Source of the DNA: Malonomonas sp036526255
GTDB lineage: Bacteria; Desulfobacterota; Desulfuromonadia; Desulfuromonadales; Geopsychrobacteraceae
DNA length: 64,000 nucleotides
Assembly (NCBI GenBank): GCA_036526255.1
Contig: DATCYW010000092.1
Coordinates: 25,775 to 89,774, forward strand
Direction of reading: 5' to 3'
In this document: positions 9,562-17,620 of the stretch, in pieces
How positions within the stretch are numbered: position 1 is the first letter of the stretch
Layout of the letters: every line of letters begins with the position of its first letter
Notes under the pieces: generated by a model
What the model saw: the letters and a program-made list of their open reading frames with translations, nothing else
Told to the model about the DNA's origin: nothing
Database searches by the model: none
Translations under genes and position numbers: made by a program

Positions 9562-9908
9562 TCCAGAGCTCCTTTTTTCCATACGTAGATAAAGCCGACG
9601 AGCAGGATGATGATGAAGACACCCATCTCAATAAAACCAAAAACCCCCAGACGCTTAAACATAACCGCCCAGGGATACAGGAAAACTGCTTCAATATCGA
9701 ACAGGATGAAGAGCATCGCAACGATATAGAATTTGATGGAAAACCGCTCTTGAGCGGAACCGAGCAGCGGCATCCCGCACTCGTAAGGAGCCAGCTTGAC
9801 CGCACTGGGCTTCTTTTGTCCGATCAGGCGCGACATCACCACCGAACCAATTGCAAATGCGAATGCGATGCCGATCAGGACCATAATCGGCAAATATGTT
9901 TCCAGCAT
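9549..9908 (-). CDS. nuoA: NADH-quinone oxidoreductase subunit A
   Basis: First gene of the complex I operon. The small membrane subunit (119 residues, three helices) has the conserved loop YECGMPLLGSAQERFSIKFY and the FDIEAVFLYPW helix. The open frame extends 21 codons upstream, but the ATG at 9908 is preceded by GGAAGGAG at eight bases and yields the family length. A sigma70-type promoter and a palindrome lie upstream (see 9987-10038). Confidence 0.95.
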   Translation of the reverse strand: MLETYLPIMVLIGIAFAFAIGSVVMSRLIGQKKPSAVKLAPYECGMPLLGSAQERFSIKFYIVAMLFILFDIEAVFLYPWAVMFKRLGVFGFIEMGVFIIILLVGFIYVWKKGALEWEE

Positions 9909-9986
9909 AAAACCCGCTCCTTCCATTGAAGAAATTGGACCGTTGCCTGTGGACGCACAGAGAGTTTTCACGTCACAGCGTGAGGA

Positions 9987-10015
9987 AAATTAGAATATTC
10001 AACACAACATGTCAA
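9987..10015 (-). promoter_or_regulatory. Candidate sigma70 promoter of the nuo operon
   Basis: On the minus strand TTGACA (10015-10010) is followed after exactly 17 bases by TAATTT (9992-9987). It lies about 80 bases upstream of the nuoA start. A perfect -35 and optimal spacer make it the best candidate for operon transcription. The rest of the gap to 10325 holds no convincing gene. Confidence 0.6.
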
Positions 10016-10022
10016 GGAAAAA

Positions 10023-10038
10023 ATACAGTATACTGTAT
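10023..10038. promoter_or_regulatory. Perfect 16-bp palindrome upstream of nuoA promoter
   Basis: ATACAGTATACTGTAT is its own reverse complement. It sits eight bases upstream of the candidate -35, centred near -50 relative to the likely start point. This suits an activator, or a repressor that contacts polymerase. I recall that Geobacter nuo and gltA promoters are targets of the repressor HgtR, but I cannot confirm that this is its site. Confidence 0.5.
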
Positions 10039-10325
10039 GCAATTAGTGGTCGCTAACTGGCTATAATTTATGACGTAATTACTGCTCTTTTCTGTCCTGA
10101 CGCAAAACACAAAGGTGCAGGTTTTGCTATATATTGGACCCGAAACAAGGGTGGGTTTTAAATCAAACATTGTTTGATTTTCTAATGATCGAAGAAGTCG
10201 AGGTTTTTTGATTTCTGAGTTTTCAGGTCATGTATACGTTTTTTCTGCCCGGCATTTTGACAACCTTGCAACCCAGGTAAAAAAACAGAGGTTCGAACTT
10301 GCCACTGACGCTTGCATGCCCACCC

Positions 10326-10361
10326 CTTTGCACGGCAAAAAATGTTTTTTGCCATGCAAAG
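10326..10361 (-). terminator. Long inverted repeat downstream of hslO
   Basis: A 17-bp stem (CTTTGC..GGCAAAAAA pairing with TTTTTTGCC..GCAAAG) closed by a two-base loop lies 12 bases after the hslO stop. On the minus-strand RNA the single imperfection becomes a G-U pair. There is no U-run after the stem, although the stem contains one, so it is a probable transcription end or RNA-stability structure and not a textbook terminator. Confidence 0.5.
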
Positions 10362-10373
10362 AACCAGAGGATT

Positions 10374-11243
10374 TTATTTCTCGAGCAGCGCCAGTAACTC
10401 ATCTTGGGTGAATCGATATTGCCTGCGACAGTATTCACAGGTCACTTCTGCCGTGTGCTGCTCTGCGGCCATCGCCTGGACCTCTGTCGCGCCAAGACCG
10501 ACCAGCATCTGCTCTATCTGCTGGCGGTTGCAGGGGCAATAAAAGGCCAGCGGGATCTCAGCCTGGACCCGAAAATCCAGCTCGTCGAACAGTTGCCCAA
10601 GAATTCCTGCCGGAGTCAGTCCTTTGCGCAACAGGCTGGTAACGGGCGGCAACTGTCGCAGCCGCTCGACCAGCAAGTCGACCCGCTCTTCATCCCCCGG
10701 CGGCAGCGCCTGAATCAGTAATCCGCCAGCAGCAGCCACCTGCCCTTCGCTGTTCAGTTCGACCCCCAACGAAACACTTGATGGAACCTGCTCAGAGCTG
10801 GTCAGATACCAGGCCAGATCTTCGGCGATCTCGCTGCTCTGCAACTGCAACATACTCTTATAGGGGGCCTTCAGCCCAAGATCCTTCCAGACATGCAGAA
10901 AGCCCGCCCTACCGATCGCACCGGCGACGTCAAAACGGTCCGCCTTTGGTGGCAATCCGGCCACCGGATTGCGAATCGAACCGCGCACCCGACCTTCAGC
11001 ATCAGTCTCAACGCTCAACTTGCCGAGCGGGCCGTTCCCCTCAACCACCAGCGCCAGCCGCTGCTGCCCCTTTAACAGACAGCCGAGCAGCGCTCCGCCG
11101 GTCAATAGCCGTCCAAGCGCCACCGTGGCGGTCAGGTCGGTCTGCTGTTTTTGACAGATTTCCGCAACCAGCCCAGTGGTAACCGCCGCGACACCGCGCA
11201 GCAGGCCGTCCGAACTGACAATCCGTACCATATGATCCTGCAT
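10374..11243 (-). CDS. hslO: Hsp33 redox-regulated chaperonin
   Basis: Cytoplasmic holdase activated by oxidation and unfolding of a C-terminal zinc domain. The four zinc cysteines are present as CPC near residue 235 and CEYC near residue 268, the CxC...CxxC pattern that defines the family. At 289 residues the length is normal. AAGGA lies seven bases before the ATG at 11243. It is the last gene of a minus-strand run with the AhpD-like selenoprotein candidate (28-base gap) and an ABC exporter, which suggests a shared response to oxidants. Confidence 0.95.
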   Translation of the reverse strand: MQDHMVRIVSSDGLLRGVAAVTTGLVAEICQKQQTDLTATVALGRLLTGGALLGCLLKGQQRLALVVEGNGPLGKLSVETDAEGRVRGSIRNPVAGLPPKADRFDVAGAIGRAGFLHVWKDLGLKAPYKSMLQLQSSEIAEDLAWYLTSSEQVPSSVSLGVELNSEGQVAAAGGLLIQALPPGDEERVDLLVERLRQLPPVTSLLRKGLTPAGILGQLFDELDFRVQAEIPLAFYCPCNRQQIEQMLVGLGATEVQAMAAEQHTAEVTCEYCRRQYRFTQDELLALLEK

Positions 11244-11270
11244 CTGCTCATCCTTAATGCTCTAAACGGT

Positions 11271-11555
11271 TTAATCCGCTTTATTGCGAAGGTTCTTTTC
11301 CACATCTTTCAATTGGGCGTTAACCCGTCCGGCAGAGACCGCCATGCACAGCCCCTGCACAGCACCAATCTCGTCTTCGCTGATCCCTTCTGCCCTGGCC
11401 ACGCCAAGGTAATGTTCGAGTCAGGGATAACAGCCGGCGGTCATCGACGCCGCCAGGCCGACCAGCAGAGTGGTTTTACGGTCGAGGGTCGATTCGTCCC
11501 GAACCGCATCGTAAAATGCGCTGAAAGCCTTGCCGTTTTTCGCTGAAAGCATCAT
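11271..11555 (-). CDS. AhpD/carboxymuconolactone-decarboxylase-like selenoprotein (in-frame UGA)
   Basis: Reading through one UGA codon (11423-11421) gives a continuous 94-residue protein from ATG at 11555 (or the adjacent ATG at 11552, better spaced from GGGAGG) to TAA at 11271. UGA is codon 45 in MTAGCYP-U-LEHYLGVARAEG, where AhpD-like proteins have the second cysteine of a CxxC redox motif. Sequence on both sides of the UGA is family-like in one frame with no other disruption. A SECIS-like hairpin starts 11 bases after the UGA. Family members are peroxidase or disulfide-reductase-like enzymes with a redox Cys pair; the substrate here is unknown. Neighbours are an ABC-2 exporter and Hsp33. 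The alternative is a nonsense mutation in a small pseudogene. Confidence 0.85.
11393..11409 (-). promoter_or_regulatory. SECIS-like hairpin for UGA recoding
   Basis: Minus-strand RNA CCUUGGC-GUG-GCCAGGG forms a 7-bp stem (one G-U pair) with a 3-base loop that starts with G. The loop begins 18 bases after the UGA, within the usual bacterial range (about 16-37), and a G at the first or second loop position is the common bacterial rule for SelB binding. It lies inside the coding sequence, as bacterial SECIS elements do. Confidence 0.75.
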
Positions 11556-11567
11556 CAATCCTCCCGG

Positions 11568-12356
11568 TCAGGTTCGCAGACGATAGCCCTTGCCGATCAG
11601 CCAGGCCGCCCAGCAGAACAACGCGAAGGCAATGGTGCCGCTGACGCCAAAGGCCATCAGATAGCTGGTGTCGCCGACGCCGATCAGCGCGTGGCGGAAG
11701 CCATCGATCAGATAAAAGAGCGGATTTAAGTGGGATAGCGTCGCCCAGTGCTCGGGCAGAATCGAAATCGGATAAAAGACTCCGCCCAGATAAATCAGCG
11801 GCAGAATCAGAAAATTGCTGTACATCGACAGCGTGTCGAAATTGTGGGCAAAGATCGCCGCGATCAGGCCGAACTGGGCAAACAGAAAACTGGCCAGCAT
11901 CGCCATCAGGATCGCCAGCAGCGGCTCCTGCCAGGGCAGCTCGGCAAACAGCGTCGAAATCAGGCAGACCACCGTGCCGACCAGCAGTCCGCGCAGCATC
12001 GCTGCCAGCGTGTAGGCCAGGATGAACTGTGGCGGAGTGACCGGCGTCACCAGCAGATCGACAATCCCGCCGAGATAGCGCGACATGAACAGCGATGACG
12101 AGGTGTTGGCAAAAGAGTTATTGATCACCCCCATCAGGATCAGTCCGGGGATGACGAACTGCGCATAGCTGAAACCTTCAAGCACGCTGAGACGCTCGCC
12201 CAAGGTCGCGCCGAAAACAAACAGGTAGAGGGACGCGGTAATGATCGGCGTCAGCAGCGTCTGCGAAGCGACCCGCCAGAAGCGCAGAATCTCTTTACGC
12301 AGCAGCGTGACAAAGGGGAGCCAGGGGTGAAACTGACGCGAGGAATCACTGGCCAT
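11568..12356 (-). CDS. ABC-2 type transporter permease
   Basis: Membrane half of an ABC exporter, 262 residues with six hydrophobic helices and the ABC-2 end motif LNPLFYLIDGFRHALIG near residue 210. It resembles the YadH/NodJ group. The start overlaps the end of the upstream ATPase gene by 11 bases, so the two are translationally coupled. Substrate unknown; export of a lipid, drug or polysaccharide is possible for this group. Confidence 0.88.
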   Translation of the reverse strand: MASDSSRQFHPWLPFVTLLRKEILRFWRVASQTLLTPIITASLYLFVFGATLGERLSVLEGFSYAQFVIPGLILMGVINNSFANTSSSLFMSRYLGGIVDLLVTPVTPPQFILAYTLAAMLRGLLVGTVVCLISTLFAELPWQEPLLAILMAMLASFLFAQFGLIAAIFAHNFDTLSMYSNFLILPLIYLGGVFYPISILPEHWATLSHLNPLFYLIDGFRHALIGVGDTSYLMAFGVSGTIAFALFCWAAWLIGKGYRLRT

Positions 12357-13272
12357 TGGCGCCCCCCTTCATTCCGGTCAGCTGGATAAAAACCTCCTCC
12401 AAGCCGCTCTGGTCGGTTTCAATATCACGGATTCCCATCCCCAAGGCGCCGACCAGCGCCAGCGCCTTGCCGGCACTTTCGCCGGCGGGCAGATTAAGTA
12501 ACAGCTGGCGACCATCCTCCTTGAGCTGCGGCCGGTAAGCTTCCAGACCGGTTGGCAGCGTTTGCAACGGCGACTCCAACCAGAGATGCAGCTGCCGGTT
12601 CGACAGCCGCCGTACCAGCTCGTAAGTCGGCTCAAGGGCGATCAGTTCACCGTGATTCATGATGGCGATCCGGTCGCACATCTCCTCCGCCTCTTCCAGA
12701 TAATGGGTGGTCAACAGAATGGTCGTGCCGGCGCGGTTGATCTCGCGAACGAATTCCCAGAGGTCGTGGCGCAGCTCGACATCGACCCCGGCGGTCGGTT
12801 CATCCAGAATCAGCAGTTGCGGCCGGTGAATCAGCGCCTTGGCAATCATGAAGCGGCGCTTCATACCGCCGGACAGCTTGATCATCACCTTGGCCAGATG
12901 CGGACGCAGGCCAAGCTTGTCGATCAGCAGTTGCCGCCAGGCCGGATCATCCTTCACCCCGTAATAGCCGGCGTGCAGCTTGAGCGCCTGATCGACGGTG
13001 AAAAAGTTGTCGATGACAATCTCCTGATGGACCACGCCGAGCATCTGGCGGGTCTTGCGGTAATCACGCTGGTTGTCGAAGCCAAACGCGCTGATGCTGC
13101 CGGACTCAATCCGGCAGACGCCGGCAATCATATTGATGATGGTACTTTTGCCAGCGCCGTTCGGCCCGAGCAGGCCGAGAATTTCACCCTGCTTGATGGC
13201 TAGATCGACCCCCTTGACCACTTGGGTGCCGGCAAAGGACTTAGATAGGTTATTGATCTCCAGTGCATTCAT
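12346..13272 (-). CDS. ABC transporter ATP-binding protein
   Basis: Nucleotide-binding subunit of the ABC-2 exporter (YadG-like). Walker A is GLLGPNGAGKST near residues 32-43, the signature is LSGGMKRR near 133 and Walker B LLILDEPTAGVD near 155, followed by the switch histidine in TTHYLEEAE. Length 308 residues from the ATG at 13272; a second in-frame ATG at 13287 is possible, and neither has a clear Shine-Dalgarno sequence. First gene of the operon leading to the selenoprotein candidate and hslO. Confidence 0.9.
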   Translation of the reverse strand: MNALEINNLSKSFAGTQVVKGVDLAIKQGEILGLLGPNGAGKSTIINMIAGVCRIESGSISAFGFDNQRDYRKTRQMLGVVHQEIVIDNFFTVDQALKLHAGYYGVKDDPAWRQLLIDKLGLRPHLAKVMIKLSGGMKRRFMIAKALIHRPQLLILDEPTAGVDVELRHDLWEFVREINRAGTTILLTTHYLEEAEEMCDRIAIMNHGELIALEPTYELVRRLSNRQLHLWLESPLQTLPTGLEAYRPQLKEDGRQLLLNLPAGESAGKALALVGALGMGIRDIETDQSGLEEVFIQLTGMKGGANGQ

Positions 13273-13329
13273 GCCGCGACTATACATGCGCCGCCCATAG
13301 CTGGCAAGACGGCAAAAACCGCAGACAAC

Positions 13330-13351
13330 GTTTGCCTTTCTCCCGGCAAAC
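13330..13351. promoter_or_regulatory. Inverted repeat between divergent genes
   Basis: GTTTGCC and GGCAAAC form perfect 7-bp arms around an 8-base spacer in the 123-bp region between the ABC ATPase gene (left) and the coiled-coil gene (right). It could be an operator shared by both directions. No strong promoter boxes are evident beside it. Confidence 0.35.
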
Positions 13352-13395
13352 TTGCTACAAATACAGGAAAAGTATCGAGACTGTCCGGAGGGAAA

Positions 13396-13932
13396 ATGAA
13401 CAAGAAATTACTGCTGATTCTGGCGCTGCTCTGCCTCTGCCTGCCGCTGGCCGCCAGAGCCGCGGATGAGTCGGAAAATGCCGAAATCATTGCGCTGGAA
13501 ATCCGCAACCTGTCGACCTCGGTCGATCGGCTGACCCGCCTGCTCTATGATCAGGGGCAGCAGCAAGCCGACGACCAGATTCTACGCAAACTCGATATCG
13601 CCGTCGCCTACCTGAACTTCCGCTCACGCCGGATCGAGCAGCTAGAGCGAGACCAGCAGCGCACCAGCGCGTCCAGGACCCGCTTTGAGGATGTGATCCA
13701 ACAGTGGGAACAGCGCATTGAGCTGCTTGAAGCGCAGCGTGGCAACGCGCAAGGAATACAGAATGATAACGAAGCGGCGAATCAGGAAGCGCAGGAACAG
13801 CTGAAAATGCTCAAACAAAGGCTGGCCCGAGTCGATACGGAGCTGCTTGAATACGATAACAAAATCCTTGAGCTGCAGGGGCAACTGGACAACGTCGAAG
13901 CCTTTGTTGAACGCCATCTGGATATTCAATAA
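13396..13932 (+). CDS. Secreted coiled-coil protein of unknown function
   Basis: 178 residues with a clear signal peptide (MNKKLLLILALLCLCLPLAARA, cleavage near residue 22). The rest is a long charged helix region, glutamine- and leucine-rich, that should form a coiled coil (about residues 30-175). GGAGG precedes the ATG. It is probably periplasmic. I recognise no enzyme motif. The methyltransferase gene follows after 3 bases without its own ribosome-binding site, so the two are coupled. Confidence 0.75.
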   Translation: MNKKLLLILALLCLCLPLAARAADESENAEIIALEIRNLSTSVDRLTRLLYDQGQQQADDQILRKLDIAVAYLNFRSRRIEQLERDQQRTSASRTRFEDVIQQWEQRIELLEAQRGNAQGIQNDNEAANQEAQEQLKMLKQRLARVDTELLEYDNKILELQGQLDNVEAFVERHLDIQ

Positions 13933-13935
13933 CCC

Positions 13936-14829
13936 ATGCTGCTACGCCCGATCAGCGCCTTTCTGATGGCCCACGCCTATGACTGGGCCATGCAGCGCAG
14001 CGAACGGCTCTGCCTGAGCAGTTGGCGCGCCGAACTGCTGAGCAATGCGCAGGGGCGGGTGTTGGAGATCGGTGCCGGCACCGGCATCAACCTGCAGCAC
14101 TATCCGCCACAGACCGAGCTGATCCTCAGCGAACCGGACCGACACATGCGCGGCAAACTGCAGCGGCGCTTACAAAAAAACAACCAGGACCAACGACAAC
14201 TGGTCAACTGGAGCGCGGATGCGATCGACCGGCCTGACGACTCAGTGGACAGCATCGTTTCCACCCTGGTGCTCTGCTCCGTCAGCGACCTGCAACAGAG
14301 CCTGGCTGAACTCTACCGGGTGCTGCGCCCGGGTGGCGCGCTGCTGTTTCTGGAACACGTTATCGCGCTAAATCCTGCGACGATCCGTTGGCAGCAGCGC
14401 ATCGAACCGCTCTGGAGTTGCTGCTGCGGCAATTGCCGCCTGACCCGTGACACAGGCCAGGCGATAAAAACCGCCGGGTTTCTGCTGGAAAGCTGCACTG
14501 ATGAAGCGCTGCCCAAAGCACCGGCAATTGTCCGCCGGACCATCCGCGGGCTGGCCCGTAAGCCGGATCTCGCTAGCAGCAACAGTACCGCAAGCCGCAA
14601 CCAGGAGTTCGACTTTGCCGCATATCCAGCCTGCCCTTTCTGCAGCGGTAGTCGCGTCGGTAAAATCGTCTACGGCAAACCGGCCCTGACCCGCCACATC
14701 CTGCAAGGGCTGGAAACGGGCCAGATCATCTCTGGCGGCTGCACGCTGCAACATGACGCCCCACAATGGCACTGCCACCAGTGCCGCAAAGATTTCGGCC
14801 AACGGCCAACCAACGGAGCAACAACATGA
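13936..14829 (+). CDS. SAM-dependent methyltransferase with C-terminal zinc-ribbon domain
   Basis: Residues 1-190 are a class I methyltransferase: the SAM-binding motif is VLEIGAGTGINL near residue 38, and LRPGGALLFLEH near 130 is the usual later strand. After a linker, residues 230-290 hold CPFC and, about 48 residues later, CHQC, with GGCTL between, typical of a small free-standing zinc-ribbon protein family (CPFC..GGC..WHCxxC). The fusion is unusual. The start has no visible Shine-Dalgarno sequence and probably depends on the gene before it. Confidence 0.8.
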   Translation: MLLRPISAFLMAHAYDWAMQRSERLCLSSWRAELLSNAQGRVLEIGAGTGINLQHYPPQTELILSEPDRHMRGKLQRRLQKNNQDQRQLVNWSADAIDRPDDSVDSIVSTLVLCSVSDLQQSLAELYRVLRPGGALLFLEHVIALNPATIRWQQRIEPLWSCCCGNCRLTRDTGQAIKTAGFLLESCTDEALPKAPAIVRRTIRGLARKPDLASSNSTASRNQEFDFAAYPACPFCSGSRVGKIVYGKPALTRHILQGLETGQIISGGCTLQHDAPQWHCHQCRKDFGQRPTNGATT

Positions 14830-15497
14830 TCCCCTGGGAAAACCTCGGCAGCGCTGCAATCCCGAACACGAACAGCGAGCTACGCCTGTCGAAACGCGGC
14901 GAAGAATACTCGATCCGCGTCAACAACGCCGAGCTGATGAACAGCCGCGCCCACGGTTCCGAAGAAGCGCTGGCAGAATTGAGTTGTGCAAAGGTTGCCA
15001 CTCGCGAAAATCCGCAGGTCCTGATCGGTGGCTTGGGAATGGGCTTCACCACCGCCGCCGCACTGCGACATCTGCCTGCGGATGCCGCAGTGACAGTCGC
15101 CGAACTGGTGCCGGGGCTGGTCGAGTGGAATCGGCAGATCTTCGGCCACCTGGCCGGCAACCCGCTGCAGGATCGCCGCGTCAATGTTGCGGTCGGCGAT
15201 GTGGCAAAGCTGCTGAAAGAGGCCGAGCGCGCTTTTGATGCCATCCTGCTCGACGTCGATAACGGCCCGGAGGGCCTGACCCATCCGGATAATGACTGGC
15301 TCTACGCTCCGGGCGGACTGCGCGCGGCACGCAGGGCCCTGAAACCACAGGGCGTGCTGGCGGTCTGGTCGGTGGCCCCCGATTCACTCTTTACCAAACG
15401 CCTGCAGCAAGCCGGCTTTCAGGTCACCGAAACCCGTCCGCGTGCCGTCGGCAAAAACAAGGGCGCGCGTCACTGTGTCTGGCTGGCATCAATTTAA
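14826..15497 (+). CDS. Spermidine-synthase-like methyltransferase-fold protein
   Basis: 223 residues with the polyamine-synthase fold: VLIGGLGMGFTTAAAL (nucleotide-binding loop), VTVAELVPGLVEWN, and FDAILLDVDNGPEGL, which matches the DVDNGP motif of a SpeE-like branch. It lacks the N-terminal beta domain of true spermidine synthases, so the exact substrate is uncertain. The ATG at 14826 follows CGGAG and overlaps the end of the methyltransferase gene by four bases (ATGA). Confidence 0.82.
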   Translation: MIPWENLGSAAIPNTNSELRLSKRGEEYSIRVNNAELMNSRAHGSEEALAELSCAKVATRENPQVLIGGLGMGFTTAAALRHLPADAAVTVAELVPGLVEWNRQIFGHLAGNPLQDRRVNVAVGDVAKLLKEAERAFDAILLDVDNGPEGLTHPDNDWLYAPGGLRAARRALKPQGVLAVWSVAPDSLFTKRLQQAGFQVTETRPRAVGKNKGARHCVWLASI

Positions 15498-15510
15498 GGA
15501 GGGGTTAACC

Positions 15511-16563
15511 GTGCTGAGTCATGAATTTATCGACCTGTTAAAAGCGCTGGTCCGGCACCCGAGCGTGGTCGGCGCCGAGCATTCTTTCTTTCGCGTACTG
15601 CAGCGCGAGCTTGAGGAGCGTGGCGCGAACGTCACCTGGTACGAAGGGCTGCTGGTGGCACAGGGGAAACGACCGTTCAGCACCATGTTTTCGGCCCATA
15701 TCGACCGTCATGGCCTGATCTGCACCGGGCCTAACGAATTTCAGTATGCCGCCTTCATCTCGGCCAATCGTACCGACCTGCTCAACAACTCCGTCTCCGA
15801 AGAGCTGATGACCAAAATCACCGGGCGCTTTCAGTCGGTGCCGGTGTTTGCCTATGAACCCTGGTCGGGGGTCTACCGCGGCAACGGAGTGATCAACCAT
15901 TCGCACGTCTGCGAGTTCAGAAATAACCTGATCTTTGAGACCGAGGGGCTGGATACGGTGGTCGCTGGCACCCCGGTTGCCTTTAAGGACAAGCTTAAGA
16001 TCAGTAACGGGCGCATGGAGGGACAGCTGGACAACGTCCTGACGGCGGCGGCGCTGGTGCATCTGTTCAGCAACGGCTTTGAAGGCACGGCATTTTTTAC
16101 CGCCCAGGAAGAGGCCGGCAAAAGCTGGCGCTACCTGCTGGAGTGGTTCCGCCGCTTCGGTCGCTCGACCAACCGGCTGTTTGTCGTTGACACCAGCCCC
16201 TTCCCCAGCGTCGAAGCAGCCAACAACCAGCTGCTGGTGCTGCGGGAAAAAGACGCCAACGCCGCATTCAACAGGGAATCCACCAAGCTGCTTGAGCAGC
16301 TGTGCGAAAAGAATCAGCTCAGCTATCTGTATAAAAATCGCTACGTCGAAGCAGAGAATGCCAACCTGGTCGCCGCAGGAAAACATCCGCGCAGCCTGGG
16401 CAGCACCGAAATGGGGCGGATTATCGCCGCCTCCAACGGGCTGGTGGACGGCACCACGATCCAGATCCCGACCAGCGGTTATCACACCATGGAAGAATCG
16501 GCCGCCAAAGAATCGGTCGCCGCTTTTCTCCAACTGCTGACCGCGCTGGCCAAGGAATTCTAA
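15511..16563 (+). CDS. M42-type metallopeptidase
   Basis: Zinc aminopeptidase-like protein, 350 residues. Metal-binding segments are FSAHIDRHG near residue 75, EGQLDNVLTAAALV near 170 and the catalytic glutamate pair in TAQEEAG near 200, with VVDTSP further on. This order fits the M42/M20 co-catalytic zinc peptidases. The best start is GTG at 15511, preceded by AAGGAGG; the open frame extends upstream into the spermidine-synthase-like gene. It is likely cytoplasmic since no signal peptide is seen. Confidence 0.85.
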   Translation: MLSHEFIDLLKALVRHPSVVGAEHSFFRVLQRELEERGANVTWYEGLLVAQGKRPFSTMFSAHIDRHGLICTGPNEFQYAAFISANRTDLLNNSVSEELMTKITGRFQSVPVFAYEPWSGVYRGNGVINHSHVCEFRNNLIFETEGLDTVVAGTPVAFKDKLKISNGRMEGQLDNVLTAAALVHLFSNGFEGTAFFTAQEEAGKSWRYLLEWFRRFGRSTNRLFVVDTSPFPSVEAANNQLLVLREKDANAAFNRESTKLLEQLCEKNQLSYLYKNRYVEAENANLVAAGKHPRSLGSTEMGRIIAASNGLVDGTTIQIPTSGYHTMEESAAKESVAAFLQLLTALAKEF

Positions 16564-16591
16564 CCCGAGCCGCCTGACTGAGGAGCCGAAC

Positions 16592-17569
16592 ATGCAGACA
16601 CGCATTACCGAATTGCTGGGGATCGAATATCCGATTGTTCAAGGTGGCATGATGTGGATCGGCACCGCTGAACTGGCGGCGGCCGTCTCCAACGCCGGCG
16701 GCCTGGGGATAATCACCGCCCTGAGCCTGCCGACGCCCGAGGCCTTGAGCGCCGAGATTGCCCATTGCCGCACCCTGACCAGTAAGCCATTCGGGGTCAA
16801 TCTGACCATTCTTCCGGCGATCAAACCACCCCCCTACGAAGCCTATCTCAAAGCCATTATCGACAGCGGCGTTAAAATTATCGAGACCGCCGGGCGCAAT
16901 CCGCAGCCGTTCATGGCGGCGCTCAAAGCGGCCGGGATCAAGGTCATCCACAAATGCACCTCGGTTCGCCACGCACTCAAAGCCGAAGCGATCGGCTGTG
17001 ACGCGGTCAGCGTCGACGGCTTTGAGTGCGCCGGACATCCGGGCGAAGATGACATCCCCAACCTGATCCTGCTGCCGGCGGTGGCAGCAAAACTGTCGAT
17101 CCCGATTCTGGCCTCGGGGGGCATCGGCAACGGCTACCAGATGGCCGCCGCCTTTGCCCTGGGAGCCGAAGGGATCAACATGGGGACGCGGTTTGTCGCC
17201 ACTCGCGAGGCGCCTGTGCATGACAACGTCAAACAGGCGCTGGTCGACGCCGATGAACTGCAGACCACGCTGGTGTTCAGAAGCCTGAACAACACCGCAC
17301 GAGCGTTCAAAAATAAAATCGCCGCAGAAGTCATCCGGATAGAGGCCGAACCAGGTGCGACCGATTTCGCCGACCTGCAGCCGCTGGTCACCGGCAGCCG
17401 CGGTCGGGAGCAAGTTCTGGAGAAAGGCGATATCGATGGCGGGCTCTGGACGGCCGGCATGGTGATGGGGTTGATTTATGACATCCCGACCTGCGAGGTG
17501 CTGATTAAACGGATCATCGCTGAGGCACGCGAGGCGGCTGAAAAACGAGTTGGCCTGTTGTTGAGCTGA
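16592..17569 (+). CDS. Nitronate monooxygenase / 2-nitropropane dioxygenase family protein
   Basis: FMN-dependent TIM-barrel protein, 325 residues. The N-terminal PIVQGGM(M)W and the strand SNAGGLGIITA are family hallmarks, as are FGVNLT, SVDGFECAGHPGE (active-site histidine in the GH pair) and the FMN phosphate loop ILASGGIGNG near residue 175. True substrate could be nitronates or another small oxidisable compound. TGAGGAG stands before the ATG. Last gene of the plus-strand block. Confidence 0.88.
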   Translation: MQTRITELLGIEYPIVQGGMMWIGTAELAAAVSNAGGLGIITALSLPTPEALSAEIAHCRTLTSKPFGVNLTILPAIKPPPYEAYLKAIIDSGVKIIETAGRNPQPFMAALKAAGIKVIHKCTSVRHALKAEAIGCDAVSVDGFECAGHPGEDDIPNLILLPAVAAKLSIPILASGGIGNGYQMAAAFALGAEGINMGTRFVATREAPVHDNVKQALVDADELQTTLVFRSLNNTARAFKNKIAAEVIRIEAEPGATDFADLQPLVTGSRGREQVLEKGDIDGGLWTAGMVMGLIYDIPTCEVLIKRIIAEAREAAEKRVGLLLS

Positions 17570-17620
17570 GATAGGCGATGGAGAGGCGACTGATTAGAAG
17601 CGAGAAATTGCGCTGCTGAC

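Noticed and set aside
11421..11423. The UGA in the AhpD-like gene as a simple nonsense mutation (pseudogene)
   Set aside because: The codon replaces the redox cysteine exactly, the rest of the frame is intact, and a SECIS-like hairpin follows at the right distance. Selenocysteine is more economical, though proof needs the sel genes.
15538..17413. Long minus-strand frames opposite the peptidase and nitronate monooxygenase genes
   Set aside because: Antisense shadows of recognised families with no independent support.
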